Positions 1-9,551 of a DNA stretch of 64,000 bases are shown here, one piece after another. Source of the stretch: Nocardia australiensis (GTDB lineage Bacteria > Actinomycetota > Actinomycetes > Mycobacteriales > Mycobacteriaceae); the NCBI RefSeq assembly GCF_020733705.1, contig NZ_JAJFZM010000001.1, positions 1,736,001-1,800,000 of the forward strand, written 5' to 3'. A model generated the notes under the pieces. It searched no databases. It was not told the origin of the DNA and worked only from the letters and a program-made list of their open reading frames with translations. A program made the translations under genes and the position numbers. The first letter of the stretch is position 1, and each line of letters begins with the position of its first letter.

Positions 1-51
1 GCACCCAACCACTCTATGAACACCCTGACAAGTGGTAGCGCGAGGAGATCT

Positions 52-2064
52 TTACCGGTTGACGGTGATGAGGGTGAACGGTCCGATGTCGGTGCTGGTG
101 AAGGCCGGGTCGGTAAAGAGTTTCTTGGGGAAGCTCACGGTGTACCGCTTGACGTTGGGGTCGTTGGGGTAAACGTCCTTGGCCAGGCGCAGGGTGTAGT
201 CGTCGCCGCTGCGGCGGAACAGGAAGGCGTCGGGGGCGCGCCAGGGGCTCGCGGCGAGCGCGTCGAGCATGGCGTGCGAGGAGTCCAGCTTGCTCCATGC
301 CTCGATGGTCGCGGCGCGACCGGCGAAGTCCGCCAACGGGTTCGCGTAGTGCGAGGTGAGGCCCTGGAAGCCGTAGTAAGGGTAGAACGAAAGGAAGCTG
401 GTGTCGGCGGTGAGGACCACCGTGTCCGAGCGTGGTCGTCCGGTCTGCGCGAGCAGCGCGGCATCCACCTCGCGATAATTGGACACCGCTGATGGGCTGC
501 GCTTATCGGCGCGCTCACCGTTGCCGTCGGTATCGGTGTAAGCGGTGGTGATTTCCGATGCGAGCACATGCGGAATGTTCTGGGTGAACGCGAGCGCGCC
601 GACAGTGGCGACGACGATCACCGCGAGCCGGAACCGACCCGGCTCATTGAATGCCTGATACACCGCCCGCGCGCCCTCTACGAATCCGAACGCGCCCGCG
701 GCGGCGAGCAGCACCAGTAGCACCGGCTCCAAACGGAAGGAAAGCAATGTGGTGCCCGCGGCGGTCGCGGCCATGGACAACAGCGACCACAGATAGATCG
801 CCACCACGCCGATACCGAGTGACTGGGCCCGTCGAGACGACCCGGCCCGGACCACCAGCCATACGATGCCGATCAGGCACAGCGCGCCGCGCAGCGAGAA
901 TTCCGCCATCGGCAGCGGTAATTCGGAGCCCGCTTCGGGGAGATAGTGGAATGCCGTCCCGGAACTGGGGATGCTGCCACTGAGCATCTTCAGCAGGAAT
1001 GGCAGATAGACCGTCAACGCGACGACTCCGGCGATCGCCGCGATCACGACCAGCCGGACCAGCAGGGCGAGCGCGGCGCGCCACACGGGAGCATCGCCGA
1101 CCGCTTCGGCCGTCGTGGTGCCACGCGAACCGGTGGCAGCGCGCCGCTCGCGCACGGCGAGCCAGGCGGCGAGCAGCCCCATCAGCCCGACGGTGAACGC
1201 CGCGAATCCGAAATACAGCGTGTAAAACGTGGCGGACAGGCCGAGGAACAGGCCGACGCCGATCACCGCGCCCCACCCGTCTGCCGTCGCACGCTGGATG
1301 CTGTGCTTACGTGGCCGGTAGAGCGCACCCCACGCGAGCACGAAGGCGGGCGGTACCAGCACGATGATCACCGCGCTATATGCCTCCGGCGAGGCGTATG
1401 CCACGGTCATAGCGGTGACCGCGGCGGTTACGCCGATCGCCCAGTCCGCGCGAATCAGCTTCGACCACAGCACAAGTGAGATGACCGACGCCACCGCGAG
1501 AGATCCGATCGCGTAGGGCTTGAACGCCTCCCAGCCGTCCATCCCGAGCACGTTCGCTACGCGCCCACCGATCCAGAACCATCCGGCCGGGTAGAACGGC
1601 GGCAGATCGGCGTAGGTCATATCGTGCAGTGCCGGGCTGTCGGTGAGCCTTGTCAAGTACTCGGTACGGAACTCCTGATCCACCGAGACACCGAACAGAT
1701 ACAACTTGGTAGCGGCCAGCGGCAGGCCGAGGGTGACGGTGACGAATGTCGAAATCCCTGCCCACGACAGCAGTTTCGCCGCCCACGGCCAGCGCCGAGT
1801 ACGGATGAGTCCGATCGCCACCGCCACCATGACCGCGGCGGCGACCTGCCCGACCGTGGTCAGCGCGCGTGTCACATTCGACGAGTTGAACGCGGGCCAC
1901 TGCACCATCGAGAACGCCACCAGCCCAACGGCCGCCACGATTGCGGCAACCACGGCGGCGAGCACCGCCTCGCCGATGCCCGAGCCGATATGCCGGGCTG
2001 TCGACGACCGCCGCCCTGGCGCTGGTGTCGGTAGCGCGTCGCGCTCTAGGGTTTCGGTGCTCAA
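52..2064 (-). CDS. aftA: Arabinofuranosyltransferase AftA
   Basis: This 670-residue polytopic GT-C type membrane protein most likely adds the first arabinofuranose from decaprenyl-phospho-arabinose to the galactan. About a dozen hydrophobic segments span residues 30-470. A soluble C-terminal part of about 170 residues follows (FYPYYGFQG near residue 560, ending FTLITVNR), as in the AftA family. The assignment rests on family resemblance plus position beside dprE2-dprE1, as in mycobacteria. The start is TTG with a GGAG-like ribosome site 9 bases upstream. It lies 320 bases downstream of dprE2 with a hairpin between them, so it probably has its own promoter. EmbC, which follows aftA in mycobacteria, would lie outside the window to the left. 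Confidence 0.9.
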   Translation of the reverse strand: MSTETLERDALPTPAPGRRSSTARHIGSGIGEAVLAAVVAAIVAAVGLVAFSMVQWPAFNSSNVTRALTTVGQVAAAVMVAVAIGLIRTRRWPWAAKLLSWAGISTFVTVTLGLPLAATKLYLFGVSVDQEFRTEYLTRLTDSPALHDMTYADLPPFYPAGWFWIGGRVANVLGMDGWEAFKPYAIGSLAVASVISLVLWSKLIRADWAIGVTAAVTAMTVAYASPEAYSAVIIVLVPPAFVLAWGALYRPRKHSIQRATADGWGAVIGVGLFLGLSATFYTLYFGFAAFTVGLMGLLAAWLAVRERRAATGSRGTTTAEAVGDAPVWRAALALLVRLVVIAAIAGVVALTVYLPFLLKMLSGSIPSSGTAFHYLPEAGSELPLPMAEFSLRGALCLIGIVWLVVRAGSSRRAQSLGIGVVAIYLWSLLSMAATAAGTTLLSFRLEPVLLVLLAAAGAFGFVEGARAVYQAFNEPGRFRLAVIVVATVGALAFTQNIPHVLASEITTAYTDTDGNGERADKRSPSAVSNYREVDAALLAQTGRPRSDTVVLTADTSFLSFYPYYGFQGLTSHYANPLADFAGRAATIEAWSKLDSSHAMLDALAASPWRAPDAFLFRRSGDDYTLRLAKDVYPNDPNVKRYTVSFPKKLFTDPAFTSTDIGPFTLITVNR

Positions 2065-2384
2065 CGGCTTACTCCGTACTCGCTGCGGTCGGACCGGGTC
2101 GAGTCGTGGCGCGTCCGGTTGCGACGGGTCAGGTCTGGTCCGACTACTCGCATCGCGCCTCCGGATTCACTGGGTCGGCTGTTGATGGCGTGCGGCCCGA
2201 TGGTCGCGCCGAGCACATCTTCCACGGCGTCGGTGGTGACGGCGTGGCACCGCGATGATGGTATCGACCGAGTACCGTGCCGCATCCCGCGCAGGTCCCG
2301 GACACGCGTCGCCGGGATACAACGAGCCGCACCCGGGGCGTCCAGCGGCGGACGCGCGGACAGTTCGGGTGCGGCTCGGCGAAA
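2065..2384. other. Intergenic region between aftA and dprE2
   Basis: No gene is supported in these 320 bases. It holds the hairpin downstream of dprE2 and must hold the aftA promoter. Small frames here overlap one another on both strands and resemble no family I know. Confidence 0.6.
2324..2377 (-). terminator. Stem-loop downstream of dprE2
   Basis: Twelve-base perfect arms (GAGCCGCACCCG and its complement) flank a 30-base loop that itself contains GC-rich pairs. It sits 8 bases beyond the dprE2 stop. There is no clear T-run, as is common in high-GC actinobacteria. Confidence 0.6.
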
Positions 2385-3146
2385 TCAGATGGGCAGCTTG
2401 CGGAAGATCGGGCGCGGGATGTGGCGCAGGACCATCATCACGAAGCGGAAGGGGCCGGGCGCCCAGACGAGCTCCTTACCCTTCTGCGAGGCCGAAACCG
2501 CGAGCGTCGCGATATCTTCCTTATCGATGGTGAGTGGCGCTTCCTTGACGTGCGCCGAAAACCTGGTCCGCACCATGCCGGGCCGGATCACCAGCACGCG
2601 CGGGCCGTACTGGCGCAGCGCCTCGCCGAGACCGAGGTAGAAACCGTCCAGGCCGGCCTTGGTCGACCCGTAGACGAAGTTCGAGCGACGAACCCGCTCA
2701 CCGGCGACCGACGACATGGCGATGATGCGCCCGAATCCCTGCGCCTTCATCTTCTCGCCGAGCAGTACGCCGACGGAAACTGCTGCGGTGTAATTGATTT
2801 CGGCGACCCGCACGGCCTTGCGCTGGTTTTGCCACAGTTCTTCGGGATCGCCGTCCAGTGCGAACGCGACGATCGCGACATCCACGTCGCCGCCATCCCA
2901 GGCCGCGTCGATGACCTTCGGATGGCTCTCGGTGTCGAGCGCGTCGAAGTCGATGACATCGACCTGGCTCGCCCCCGCCGCCTTCGCCTGCGTGACCGCG
3001 GCCTCACGCAGCGGGTCACCCGGCAGGGCCGCCAGGATGATTCGCGCGGGCCCCTTCTTCAGGTACTCGGCGCAAATCGCCAAGCCAATTTCCGAGGTAC
3101 CGCCCAACAGCAGGATGGTCTGTGGGTTGCCTACGGCATTAATCAC
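2385..3146 (-). CDS. dprE2: Decaprenylphospho-beta-D-erythro-pentofuranosid-2-ulose 2-reductase DprE2
   Basis: This SDR enzyme reduces the 2-keto intermediate made by DprE1 to decaprenyl-phospho-arabinose with NADH. The GTG start overlaps the dprE1 stop (GTGA) and gives 253 residues, the usual family size. The upstream-extended frame to 3221 lies inside dprE1 and is not needed. The N-terminal [10 protein letters not shown] is the nucleotide-binding glycine motif. The catalytic YGSTK lies near residue 155 after a SSVAGE serine. Translational coupling to dprE1 supports an obligate two-enzyme epimerase. Confidence 0.95.
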   Translation of the reverse strand: MINAVGNPQTILLLGGTSEIGLAICAEYLKKGPARIILAALPGDPLREAAVTQAKAAGASQVDVIDFDALDTESHPKVIDAAWDGGDVDVAIVAFALDGDPEELWQNQRKAVRVAEINYTAAVSVGVLLGEKMKAQGFGRIIAMSSVAGERVRRSNFVYGSTKAGLDGFYLGLGEALRQYGPRVLVIRPGMVRTRFSAHVKEAPLTIDKEDIATLAVSASQKGKELVWAPGPFRFVMMVLRHIPRPIFRKLPI

Positions 3147-4600
3147 TGGAGCTCCAGCCTTCTCGCCATATCGGACATGAAAACGCCTGTGGGATCGACA
3201 CTTCGGCGAACCTTGATCCACTCGTCGATCCGCGGGTACATCTGATGGAAAGCCGCCGCGGTGGTACGCGAGTCCTTCGCGGTATACAGCCGCCCGCCGA
3301 ACTCCATGACACGGCGGTCCAGCTCGCTCACCAAGTCGTTCAGACCCGGCTTGATCGGGAAGTCGACACAGATGTTCCAGCCCGGCATCGGGAAGCTCAG
3401 CGGGGCCGGATTACCTGGTCCGAACAGCTTGAAAACGTTCAGCGCCGAGTAGTGCCCCGAGGCCTGGATATCGATGATGATCCGCTTGAACTCCTCGACC
3501 GCCTCGGTCGGCACCACGAACTGGTACTGGAGGAAGCCATTGGAGCCGTAGCCGCGGTTCCACTCCGCGATCATGTCGAGCGGGTGGTAGAACTGCGTCA
3601 GATTCTGCACCTTGCCGGTGTAGTTGCCGCCCATGGCGTAGTACGCCTCGCCGATGGCCTGGAGCGTGAACTTGTTCATGGTCCAGTTCGGGAAGATATC
3701 GGGCACCGTCATCAGTTGCGGCGCATCGAATTTCAGCGGCTTATTGCGCAGACGCTTGGGTAGTTCGTCGACCTTGGCGAGGCGGCCGCGGGTGATGGTT
3801 GCCCGGCCGAGCTTCGGCAGCGGACTGATCACGTCGAACCACGCGCTCGAGTAGGTGTAGTTCGCCTCGCTGCCGTCGCTGTGCGCGGCGATGGTCTCGT
3901 CCAGCGTCGTGGTCTTGACGCCATCATTGAGGAAGTACGCGGTCTCGGTGACCACCATCTCGATGGTCGCGCGCAGGATGATGCCGGTGAGGCCGTTGCC
4001 GCCGACGGTCGCCCAGAACAGCTTGGCGTTGCGCTTAGGGGTCAGGTGCTGCACCTGACCGTCGGCGGTGAGCAACTCGATCGAGCGCACGTGGTTGCCG
4101 AAGCTGCCCTCGCTGTGATGGTTCTTGCCGTGGATATCGGAGGCGATGGCGCCGCCGATGGTCACCTGACGGGTGCCGGGCAGCACCGGGACCCACAGCC
4201 CGAACGGCAGCGCGGCCTTCATCAGCTGATCCAGGCTCACGCCGCCGTCCACATCGACGATGTGGGTGTCGGCGTCGATGCGGTGGATGTGGTGCAGCGC
4301 CGTCATGTCGACGACGAGGCCGCCGGCATTCTGGGCGTGATCGCCATAGGAGCGGCCGAGCCCGCGTGCGATCACGCCGCGGCGCAGATGAGCCGGCTTG
4401 CTGTCGTTGTCCTCGGCGACCATGGCGACTGCCTTGGCGATCAGTTCGGGATCGCTCGTCGAGAGGACTTCGGAAGAGGTTGGTGCGGTGCGACCCCACC
4501 CGGTCAGCGCGCGAGTCCGCGTCGGCAAAGCGAACGCGTGATCGGCGGTGGGGCCGGGGTTGATACCGGTAGCGGTGGCGGTCGGAGCTTTCGTGGACAT
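3143..4600 (-). CDS. dprE1: Decaprenylphosphoryl-beta-D-ribose 2-oxidase DprE1
   Basis: This FAD enzyme oxidises decaprenyl-phospho-ribose, the first half of the epimerisation to the arabinan donor. An FAD-binding type-4 domain is visible, with GRSYGD, then [21 protein letters not shown], whose histidine tethers flavin in the family. The cysteine of WNICVDFP, 74 residues from the C-terminus, corresponds to the mycobacterial cysteine attacked by benzothiazinones. I chose ATG at 4600 (485 residues) because a TAGCCT -10 box lies 8 bases upstream. ATG at 4621 (492 residues) is the alternative. It is divergent from gtrA and overlaps dprE2. Confidence 0.95.
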   Translation of the reverse strand: MSTKAPTATATGINPGPTADHAFALPTRTRALTGWGRTAPTSSEVLSTSDPELIAKAVAMVAEDNDSKPAHLRRGVIARGLGRSYGDHAQNAGGLVVDMTALHHIHRIDADTHIVDVDGGVSLDQLMKAALPFGLWVPVLPGTRQVTIGGAIASDIHGKNHHSEGSFGNHVRSIELLTADGQVQHLTPKRNAKLFWATVGGNGLTGIILRATIEMVVTETAYFLNDGVKTTTLDETIAAHSDGSEANYTYSSAWFDVISPLPKLGRATITRGRLAKVDELPKRLRNKPLKFDAPQLMTVPDIFPNWTMNKFTLQAIGEAYYAMGGNYTGKVQNLTQFYHPLDMIAEWNRGYGSNGFLQYQFVVPTEAVEEFKRIIIDIQASGHYSALNVFKLFGPGNPAPLSFPMPGWNICVDFPIKPGLNDLVSELDRRVMEFGGRLYTAKDSRTTAAAFHQMYPRIDEWIKVRRSVDPTGVFMSDMARRLELQ

Positions 4601-4608
4601 CGGGATAG

Positions 4609-4614
4609 AGGCTA
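4609..4614 (-). promoter_or_regulatory. Putative -10 box of dprE1
   Basis: TAGCCT lies 8 bases before the ATG at 4600, consistent with a leaderless or nearly leaderless transcript. Confidence 0.45.
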
Positions 4615-4689
4615 CATGCATAGCCGGACCTACGGTTGGCGTCGCTACCCGCGACGGTGGGGATCGGGGCCTGTCGTCGGCGGCGAGGC

Positions 4690-4695
4690 TACGCT
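4690..4695 (+). promoter_or_regulatory. Leaderless -10 box of gtrA
   Basis: TACGCT is followed by six bases and then the GTG start at 4702. This TANNNT-N6-start layout recurs through the window. Confidence 0.6.
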
Positions 4696-4701
4696 CGTCG
4701 C

Positions 4702-5157
4702 GTGCATGCCGAACCCCACCTTCCGCTCCCGGCCGAGCTGCCGCTGGTCGACGAGCCAGGCGGTACCGATGTCGACTTGAAGACCCAGATCATTCGCTTC
4801 GCGCTCACTGGCGGTTTGTCGGCGATTGTCGACTATGGGATTTACAGCCTGCTGCTGAATCTGATCGGACTGCCGGTCAGCGTCGCGAAATCGATCAGCT
4901 TCATCGCGGGGACCACCACCGCCTACTTGATCAATCGCCGCTGGACTTTCCAGGCCCCGCCGAGCCGCGCGCGTTTCATCGCCGTCGTCGGGCTCTACGC
5001 GATCACCTTCGCGGTCCAGGTTGGTATCAACGCTGTGCTCTATCACACGCTGTCGGACGAATGGTGGCGTCAGCCGCTGGCTTTCGTCATCGCCCAGGGC
5101 ACCGCCACCGTCATCAACTTCATCGTCCAGCGCGTGGTCATTTTCAAGATTCGCTGA
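4702..5157 (+). CDS. GtrA family membrane protein (Rv3789-like)
   Basis: This small four-helix GtrA protein is thought to act in arabinan or galactan assembly next to DprE1, perhaps as an anchor or lipid-carrier partner. From the GTG start it is 151 residues, with a hydrophilic N-terminus of about 27 residues before the GtrA core ([42 protein letters not shown]). The GTG was chosen because a TACGCT -10 box lies exactly six bases upstream, leaving no room for a ribosome site. The TTG at 4636 is less likely. The gene is divergent from dprE1, as in mycobacteria. A second GtrA gene lies at 17079. Confidence 0.88.
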   Translation: MHAEPHLPLPAELPLVDEPGGTDVDLKTQIIRFALTGGLSAIVDYGIYSLLLNLIGLPVSVAKSISFIAGTTTAYLINRRWTFQAPPSRARFIAVVGLYAITFAVQVGINAVLYHTLSDEWWRQPLAFVIAQGTATVINFIVQRVVIFKIR

Positions 5158-5252
5158 CATCGACACCCGTTGCGGCGGGCGGTGGATCGATGGCCGGGGC
5201 TCGCGCCACCAGCTGCCGCGCGCACGTGGGGACGGTTACCGGAACGCCAAAT

Positions 5253-5283
5253 GACCGATACCCGCGGATAGCGGGTATCGGTC
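5253..5283 (+). terminator. Hairpin after gtrA
   Basis: Thirteen-base perfect arms (GACCGATACCCGC and complement) flank a five-base loop. It lies between the convergent gtrA and the gene at 5330, so it may serve both. Confidence 0.7.
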
Positions 5284-5329
5284 GTTGTCGGCCGGGTAGT
5301 GCGGGCCCAGCCCTACCTCCGGAGGTTCC

Positions 5330-5812
5330 TCAGCAGGCGATACTGGTGAGCTGTTCGCGCTTGCGGGAGCTCGCCGACCGGACGGCCGCGCTGATCGTGA
5401 CGACCGGCGGGATCCAGCGGGCTTCGTTCGGCGCGACACCCCAGCACGCCGAGCCGGCCATCAGCTGAGTGGGCGGCAGCGGGATGCCCGCGCCGTCGGT
5501 GTGGACGGTGGCGCCGGCCTCGCGCAGCGCTTCCAGCGCCATCGCGGCCTTGCGAAGTCCGGTGACTAGGTGGATCTCTCGACGCTCGGCGCCGGGGATC
5601 TCGATCACCGGACCGGTCAGGTTGTTCGCCCGAAGGAAGCGCCGGACCTCGACGGCGAGTTCGCCGCTGACCTCGATGCCCGACAGATCGGCATCCGTGA
5701 TCAAGCAGATTCCGTTCGTCGTTTCAGCGATCGTCCACCCGCGCTGGATGTAGTCCTGCGCAGCGGCAGTCATAGCTGCCGCCGAGACGGAAGTCGGAAA
5801 CGTGGTGCGCAC
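5330..5812 (-). CDS. Hypothetical protein
   Basis: I do not recognise the family with confidence. The GTG at 5812 was chosen because GGAG lies seven bases upstream, giving 160 residues. An ATG at 5773 is also possible. The protein is soluble, with a predicted alpha/beta N-terminal half and a tail IPLPPTQLMAGSACWG that loosely recalls the PLPPS segment of actinobacterial primase/polymerase-like small proteins; this is a weak hint only. Codon use matches the neighbours. It is divergent from the small gene at 5975. Confidence 0.7.
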   Translation of the reverse strand: MRTTFPTSVSAAAMTAAAQDYIQRGWTIAETTNGICLITDADLSGIEVSGELAVEVRRFLRANNLTGPVIEIPGAERREIHLVTGLRKAAMALEALREAGATVHTDGAGIPLPPTQLMAGSACWGVAPNEARWIPPVVTISAAVRSASSRKREQLTSIAC

Positions 5813-5974
5813 TGTCTTTCTCCATTCCCCGATAGATCTGGGTCCTGCATACATGGGTCGTATCGGCGTCGGCCGGTACGAGCGTTACGGGTTGTCCGAA
5901 AATTCTTCTGGGCTGTCGGCTGGATCTCATTTCCGGCCGATCTGCTATGGCGGATTCGGTCGGAGGATCGCGAC

Positions 5975-6301
5975 ATGCCCGATGAGTCCAACTGGGTTCC
6001 CGCGCCGGATTCGGATGAGTTCGATTCCGAATCGCGCTGGATCGCATGGAAGGGGCGATTCGCCCGCGCTCCCATCGTCGAGGAGGAGCCAGCCGAGCCC
6101 TTCGGGAGCCCGCGAGCGTTCGGGAAGTGGAGTGCCGCAACGAATGCTTCGCGGCTGGTCACCAGGGTGGAGCACATCAGTGACCTCGCAGACGATCTGT
6201 TCCAGGAGTTGTCGGACGTCGCGGAGCCGGTCAACCAGCTCACCGAAGACGTTCGTGCGGTGCAGTTCTGGCGCTTCCGCAGGGGCGGGTCGCGCAAGTA
6301 G
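5975..6301 (+). CDS. Small acidic hypothetical protein
   Basis: This 108-residue soluble protein is rich in Asp, Glu, Ser and Trp at its N-terminus. A helical C-terminal half (HISDLADDLFQELSDVAEPV) could form an amphipathic or coiled-coil surface. The ATG has a clear GGAGG eight bases upstream, which supports it over the longer in-frame extension to 5570. No known domain is recognised. It precedes the XRE/DUF5753 regulator by 220 bases on the same strand. Confidence 0.65.
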   Translation: MPDESNWVPAPDSDEFDSESRWIAWKGRFARAPIVEEEPAEPFGSPRAFGKWSAATNASRLVTRVEHISDLADDLFQELSDVAEPVNQLTEDVRAVQFWRFRRGGSRK

Positions 6302-6521
6302 CAACCATACTGGATTGCCGCAAATGCTTCGGCTGGAACATATTCGGCGTAACTCCGTCGTCGGCGTCTCTGCGACATGCGTGCTATCCGTCGCGAGATT
6401 TACTGTGAAACAATGCCGTTCAAGTGTCGGATATCAAGGTTGGATGTCCGGTAGGGAAGCGTCGATTTCGCGCGTACGGGAGGTCCGCGACCCATAACGA
6501 CGCACGGCACCAGGGGGAAAC

Positions 6522-7397
6522 ATGCCTTCAGCACACGCCACCACCGGTTCGACCATGCCCCGCAGGCAGCTCGGCCGCCACCTTCGCGATCTACGCAATC
6601 GCGCCAGGATGACCACCAGAACCGCTGCCGCGCAGCTGGAATGGTCCGAGGCCAAGATCTGGCGGATAGAGACGGGACAAACCTCGCTGCGCAGCCTCGA
6701 TGTCGAGGCGATGTGCAAGATCTACGGCGCGCCGGGCGATCTCGTCGGACCGCTGACCGCGCTGGCCAGGCAGACCAAGGCCAGGGGCTGGTGGACTGCC
6801 TACAGTGATGTGGTCGCCGAGGGTTTCGAGGTGTACCTCGGGCTGGAGGAGTCCGCGCGCGGGCTGTCGACCTACGAGAACGAACTCGTCCCCGGACTGT
6901 TGCAGACCGAGGCGTATGCCCGCGCGCTGCTGACCGCGGCGCGCCCGGAGGCATCGGCCGCCGAGATCGATCGGCGGGTGCGGCTGCGGATGGCCAGGCA
7001 GGCGTTGATCACCCGTGCCGAATCACCGCTGCAATTGGACGTCGTCATCGGCGAGAGTCTGCTGTGGCGGCGTCTCGGCGGGACCGAGGTGACCGCGGAT
7101 CAACTCGACCATCTGCGCCGCGTGTGCGATCTGCCGAATGTGCGAATCAAGGTGGTGCCCGCCGATTCCGGCTACCACGACGGCATGGACTCGGGCCGGT
7201 TCGTCCTGCTCGATTTCGCGGAAGCGGGCGTGAACGGGATCAACGAGCCGTCGGTCGTCTACGTCGAGGCGTTCACCGGGCCGGTATACCTGGAAAAAGA
7301 GCATGAAATCGACAGGTACCGAGGGGCTTTCGCCAATATCAAGGCGACTGCGGTGGATGCGCGCGCGGGGATCGAGGAGGCGCGTAACGCGCTCTAG
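6522..7397 (+). CDS. XRE family regulator with DUF5753 domain (Scr1-like)
   Basis: This 291-residue DNA-binding protein has an N-terminal helix-turn-helix (LGRHLRDLRNRARMTTRTAAAQLEWSEAKIWRIETG split over residues 12-50) and a C-terminal DUF5753 domain. The latter is recognised by GWWTAYSDVV, FEVYLGLEESA, YENELVPGLLQTEAYARALL and VVYVEAFTGPVYLE. Such proteins are abundant in Streptomyces and Nocardia and usually pair with a small DUF397 protein. No DUF397 gene is adjacent here. The start has a purine-rich AGGGGG site. The 3' end overlaps the convergent marR gene by four bases. Confidence 0.9.
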   Translation: MPSAHATTGSTMPRRQLGRHLRDLRNRARMTTRTAAAQLEWSEAKIWRIETGQTSLRSLDVEAMCKIYGAPGDLVGPLTALARQTKARGWWTAYSDVVAEGFEVYLGLEESARGLSTYENELVPGLLQTEAYARALLTAARPEASAAEIDRRVRLRMARQALITRAESPLQLDVVIGESLLWRRLGGTEVTADQLDHLRRVCDLPNVRIKVVPADSGYHDGMDSGRFVLLDFAEAGVNGINEPSVVYVEAFTGPVYLEKEHEIDRYRGAFANIKATAVDARAGIEEARNAL

Positions 7398-7819
7398 GCG
7401 CAGGTGATGGAGGTGTTCCAGGTGTTCGCGAGTACCGAACGGTGGGTCGGTCGCGCCTGCTGGTAAACCTCACGACCCTTGTCGGTGAGGCAGACGAAGA
7501 TCGCGCGCCGGTCGTCGGAGCACATGGTGCGTGAAACCAGCCCGTCGCGTTCCAGGCGTGCCACCGCGCGCGAGAGTGCGCTCTGGCTGAGGTAGATATC
7601 GCTGGCGAGATCGCTCATCCGATAGTTGCCGCAATCGGCGTCGATCAGCCGGTCCAGGGTCTCGAACTCGCTCAGGCCTATCTCATGCTTGCCCTGTAGC
7701 GCTTTTTCGAGTGCGCAACACACCGCCGCGTGCCGGTCGAGCAGCTCGCGCCACTGGCCAACAAGTCCGGTCGGCGCGACGGTGCGCCGGGCTGCGTCTG
7801 GAGTCGATACCTTCGACAT
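7394..7819 (-). CDS. MarR family transcriptional regulator
   Basis: A 141-residue winged-helix protein. The HTH (MSDLASDIYLSQSALSRAVARLE) at about residues 68-90 and the wing (GLVSRTMCSDDRRAIFVCLTDKG) are typical of MarR repressors that respond to phenolic or oxidant ligands. The family assignment is firm and the ligand is unknown. The AT-rich segment just upstream carries two overlapping inverted repeats, probably its operator. The nearest gene upstream in the same direction is rmlC, which lies beyond the operator. Confidence 0.92.
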   Translation of the reverse strand: MSKVSTPDAARRTVAPTGLVGQWRELLDRHAAVCCALEKALQGKHEIGLSEFETLDRLIDADCGNYRMSDLASDIYLSQSALSRAVARLERDGLVSRTMCSDDRRAIFVCLTDKGREVYQQARPTHRSVLANTWNTSITCA

Positions 7820-7850
7820 GGGCCCATCCTAGTGGTCGAGACATTTTGAT

Positions 7851-7874
7851 GCAACCGCATTAGTTGCTTAAGCA
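7851..7874. promoter_or_regulatory. Probable MarR operator
   Basis: GCAAC at 7851 pairs with GTTGC at 7863, and TGCTTAAGCA at 7865-7874 is a perfect ten-base palindrome. The segment is AT-rich in an otherwise GC-rich region and lies 32 bases upstream of the marR start. Confidence 0.5.
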
Positions 7875-7944
7875 TTTAATGCCTTCGCATATATTTCGGC
7901 CGCTGACGGCCCGGTCATATGGCTTCGGTCCGATATGCCGCCCG

Positions 7945-8493
7945 CTAGGAAAATGCCGGGGCCGCGGTGTCCTTGGCTGAGCGTACGAAGCGCAGCGGAC
8001 TGCCGTCGCGACCGGCGGTCGGCCACTCGATCCCCAGTCGCGCATCGAAAGCGTCGATGTCCCTGTCGAATTCGGGGGTGTACTCGAGCGAGCAGAGGTA
8101 GGTGACCGTCGAGCGGTCTTCCAGAGAGAGGATCGCGTGGCCGAGCCCCTCGGCGAGAAAAACCGCGCGGCGGTTCACATCGTCGAGCACCACGCTGTCC
8201 CAGCGGCCATAGGTGGGGGAGCCGGGGCGCAGATCGACAACCACGTCGAAGAATGCGCCGCGCACGCAGGATACGTATTTCGCCTGGCCGGGTGGGTCTT
8301 CGGTGTAATGAATACCGCGCAGCACGCCCGCGGCCGAGACCGAGCAATTGACCTGACGCAGATCGAACCGACGACCGGTCGCCTTCTCGAATTCGGACGC
8401 CTTGAATGATTCGAGGAACAAACCGCGCGCGTCGCCGACCTGGCGTGGAGTGATCACCCAGGCGCCGGGCACGGCGAGCTCACGGAACTCCAT
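7945..8493 (-). CDS. rmlC: dTDP-4-dehydrorhamnose 3,5-epimerase-type protein RmlC
   Basis: The cupin epimerase RmlC converts dTDP-4-keto-6-deoxyglucose to the L-lyxo form for dTDP-rhamnose. From ATG 8493 it has 182 residues. It shows DARGLFLESF, then NCSVSAAGVLRGIHY (with the catalytic histidine), GAFFDVVVDLRPGSPTYG and GLGHAILSLEDRSTVTYLCS. The start is two bases after the rmlA stop, so the two genes are co-translated; the longer frame to 8577 overlaps rmlA and is rejected. Variants of this family also act on other dTDP-sugars, but the rmlA and rmlB neighbours favour rhamnose. Confidence 0.92.
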   Translation of the reverse strand: MEFRELAVPGAWVITPRQVGDARGLFLESFKASEFEKATGRRFDLRQVNCSVSAAGVLRGIHYTEDPPGQAKYVSCVRGAFFDVVVDLRPGSPTYGRWDSVVLDDVNRRAVFLAEGLGHAILSLEDRSTVTYLCSLEYTPEFDRDIDAFDARLGIEWPTAGRDGSPLRFVRSAKDTAAPAFS

Positions 8494-8495
8494 GG

Positions 8496-9368
8496 TCACT
8501 GGCCCCAGCCCCGTGCGAGCAGGTCGAGCAGGTAGTTTCCATAACCGGAGCGGACCAGCGGTTCGGCCAGTGCGCACAGTTGCTCGTCATCGATGAAGCC
8601 CATGCGCCACGCGACCTCTTCCGGCACACCGATTTTCAGGCCCTGCCGTTGCTCGATGGTGCGCACATAATTGGCCGCGTCCAGCAGCGAATCGAAGGTG
8701 CCGGTGTCCAACCACGCCGTGCCGCGCGCCAATACGTCGACCCGCAGCCGGTCCTGTTCCAGGTACGCCAGATTGATGTCGGTGATCTCGTATTCGCCAC
8801 GCGCGGAAGGTCGTAGCGTGCTCGCGATGTCGACTACGTCGTTGTCATAGAAATACAACCCGGGGATCGCGTAATTGGAGCGTGGCGATTTCGGCTTCTC
8901 CTCGATGGATACCGCACGCCCGTCGGTGAATTCGACGACTCCGTAGGCGGTGGGGTCCGACACCCAGTACGCGAAGACCGCGCCGCCGTCGATCCCGGAA
9001 AATCGGTTCAGGCTGGTGCCGAGGCTCGGCCCGTGGAAGATGTTGTCGCCGAGCACCAATGCCACACTCTCGGTGCCGATATGGTCGGCGCCGAGCACGA
9101 ACGCCTTGGCCAGCCCGTCGGGCTCCGGCTGCACGACATAGCTGATCGACAGGCCGAACCGGCTGCCATCGCCGAGTAACCGGGTGAATGCTTCGGCGTC
9201 CTCCGGAGTGGTGATCACCAGGATGTCCCTGATGCCCGCGAGCATAAGTGTGGACAGTGGGTAGTAGACCATCGGCTTGTCGTAGACCGGGACCAGCTGC
9301 TTGCTAACCCCGCGCGTGATCGGGTGCAGCCGCGAACCGGTGCCGCCCGCCAAAATGATTCCGCGCAT
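8496..9368 (-). CDS. rmlA: Glucose-1-phosphate thymidylyltransferase RmlA
   Basis: RmlA makes dTDP-glucose, the first step to dTDP-L-rhamnose, the rhamnose donor of the arabinogalactan linker. From ATG 9368 it has 290 residues, the family size. It begins [20 protein letters not shown] with the nucleotide-binding signature. It continues with [39 protein letters not shown] and [22 protein letters not shown]. It is transcribed with rmlC. The frame upstream of 9368 has no support. Confidence 0.95.
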   Translation of the reverse strand: MRGIILAGGTGSRLHPITRGVSKQLVPVYDKPMVYYPLSTLMLAGIRDILVITTPEDAEAFTRLLGDGSRFGLSISYVVQPEPDGLAKAFVLGADHIGTESVALVLGDNIFHGPSLGTSLNRFSGIDGGAVFAYWVSDPTAYGVVEFTDGRAVSIEEKPKSPRSNYAIPGLYFYDNDVVDIASTLRPSARGEYEITDINLAYLEQDRLRVDVLARGTAWLDTGTFDSLLDAANYVRTIEQRQGLKIGVPEEVAWRMGFIDDEQLCALAEPLVRSGYGNYLLDLLARGWGQ

Positions 9369-9551
9369 GCCGAGGAGTCTGCCAGTGCGGCCGGTCTCGG
9401 AGTCGGGGAGGTTCCGACTCGCCCACAAATTGATTACAAACGTTTGGTGACCGGGCGTGGTGGACGATTGTTGTGTGAGATGTCAGCGTCGACAACTTGC
9501 CGATGGAACCTCCGGCTTGGGGCGGCGCGCCAGTTGTGAGGTAGGTACGCG

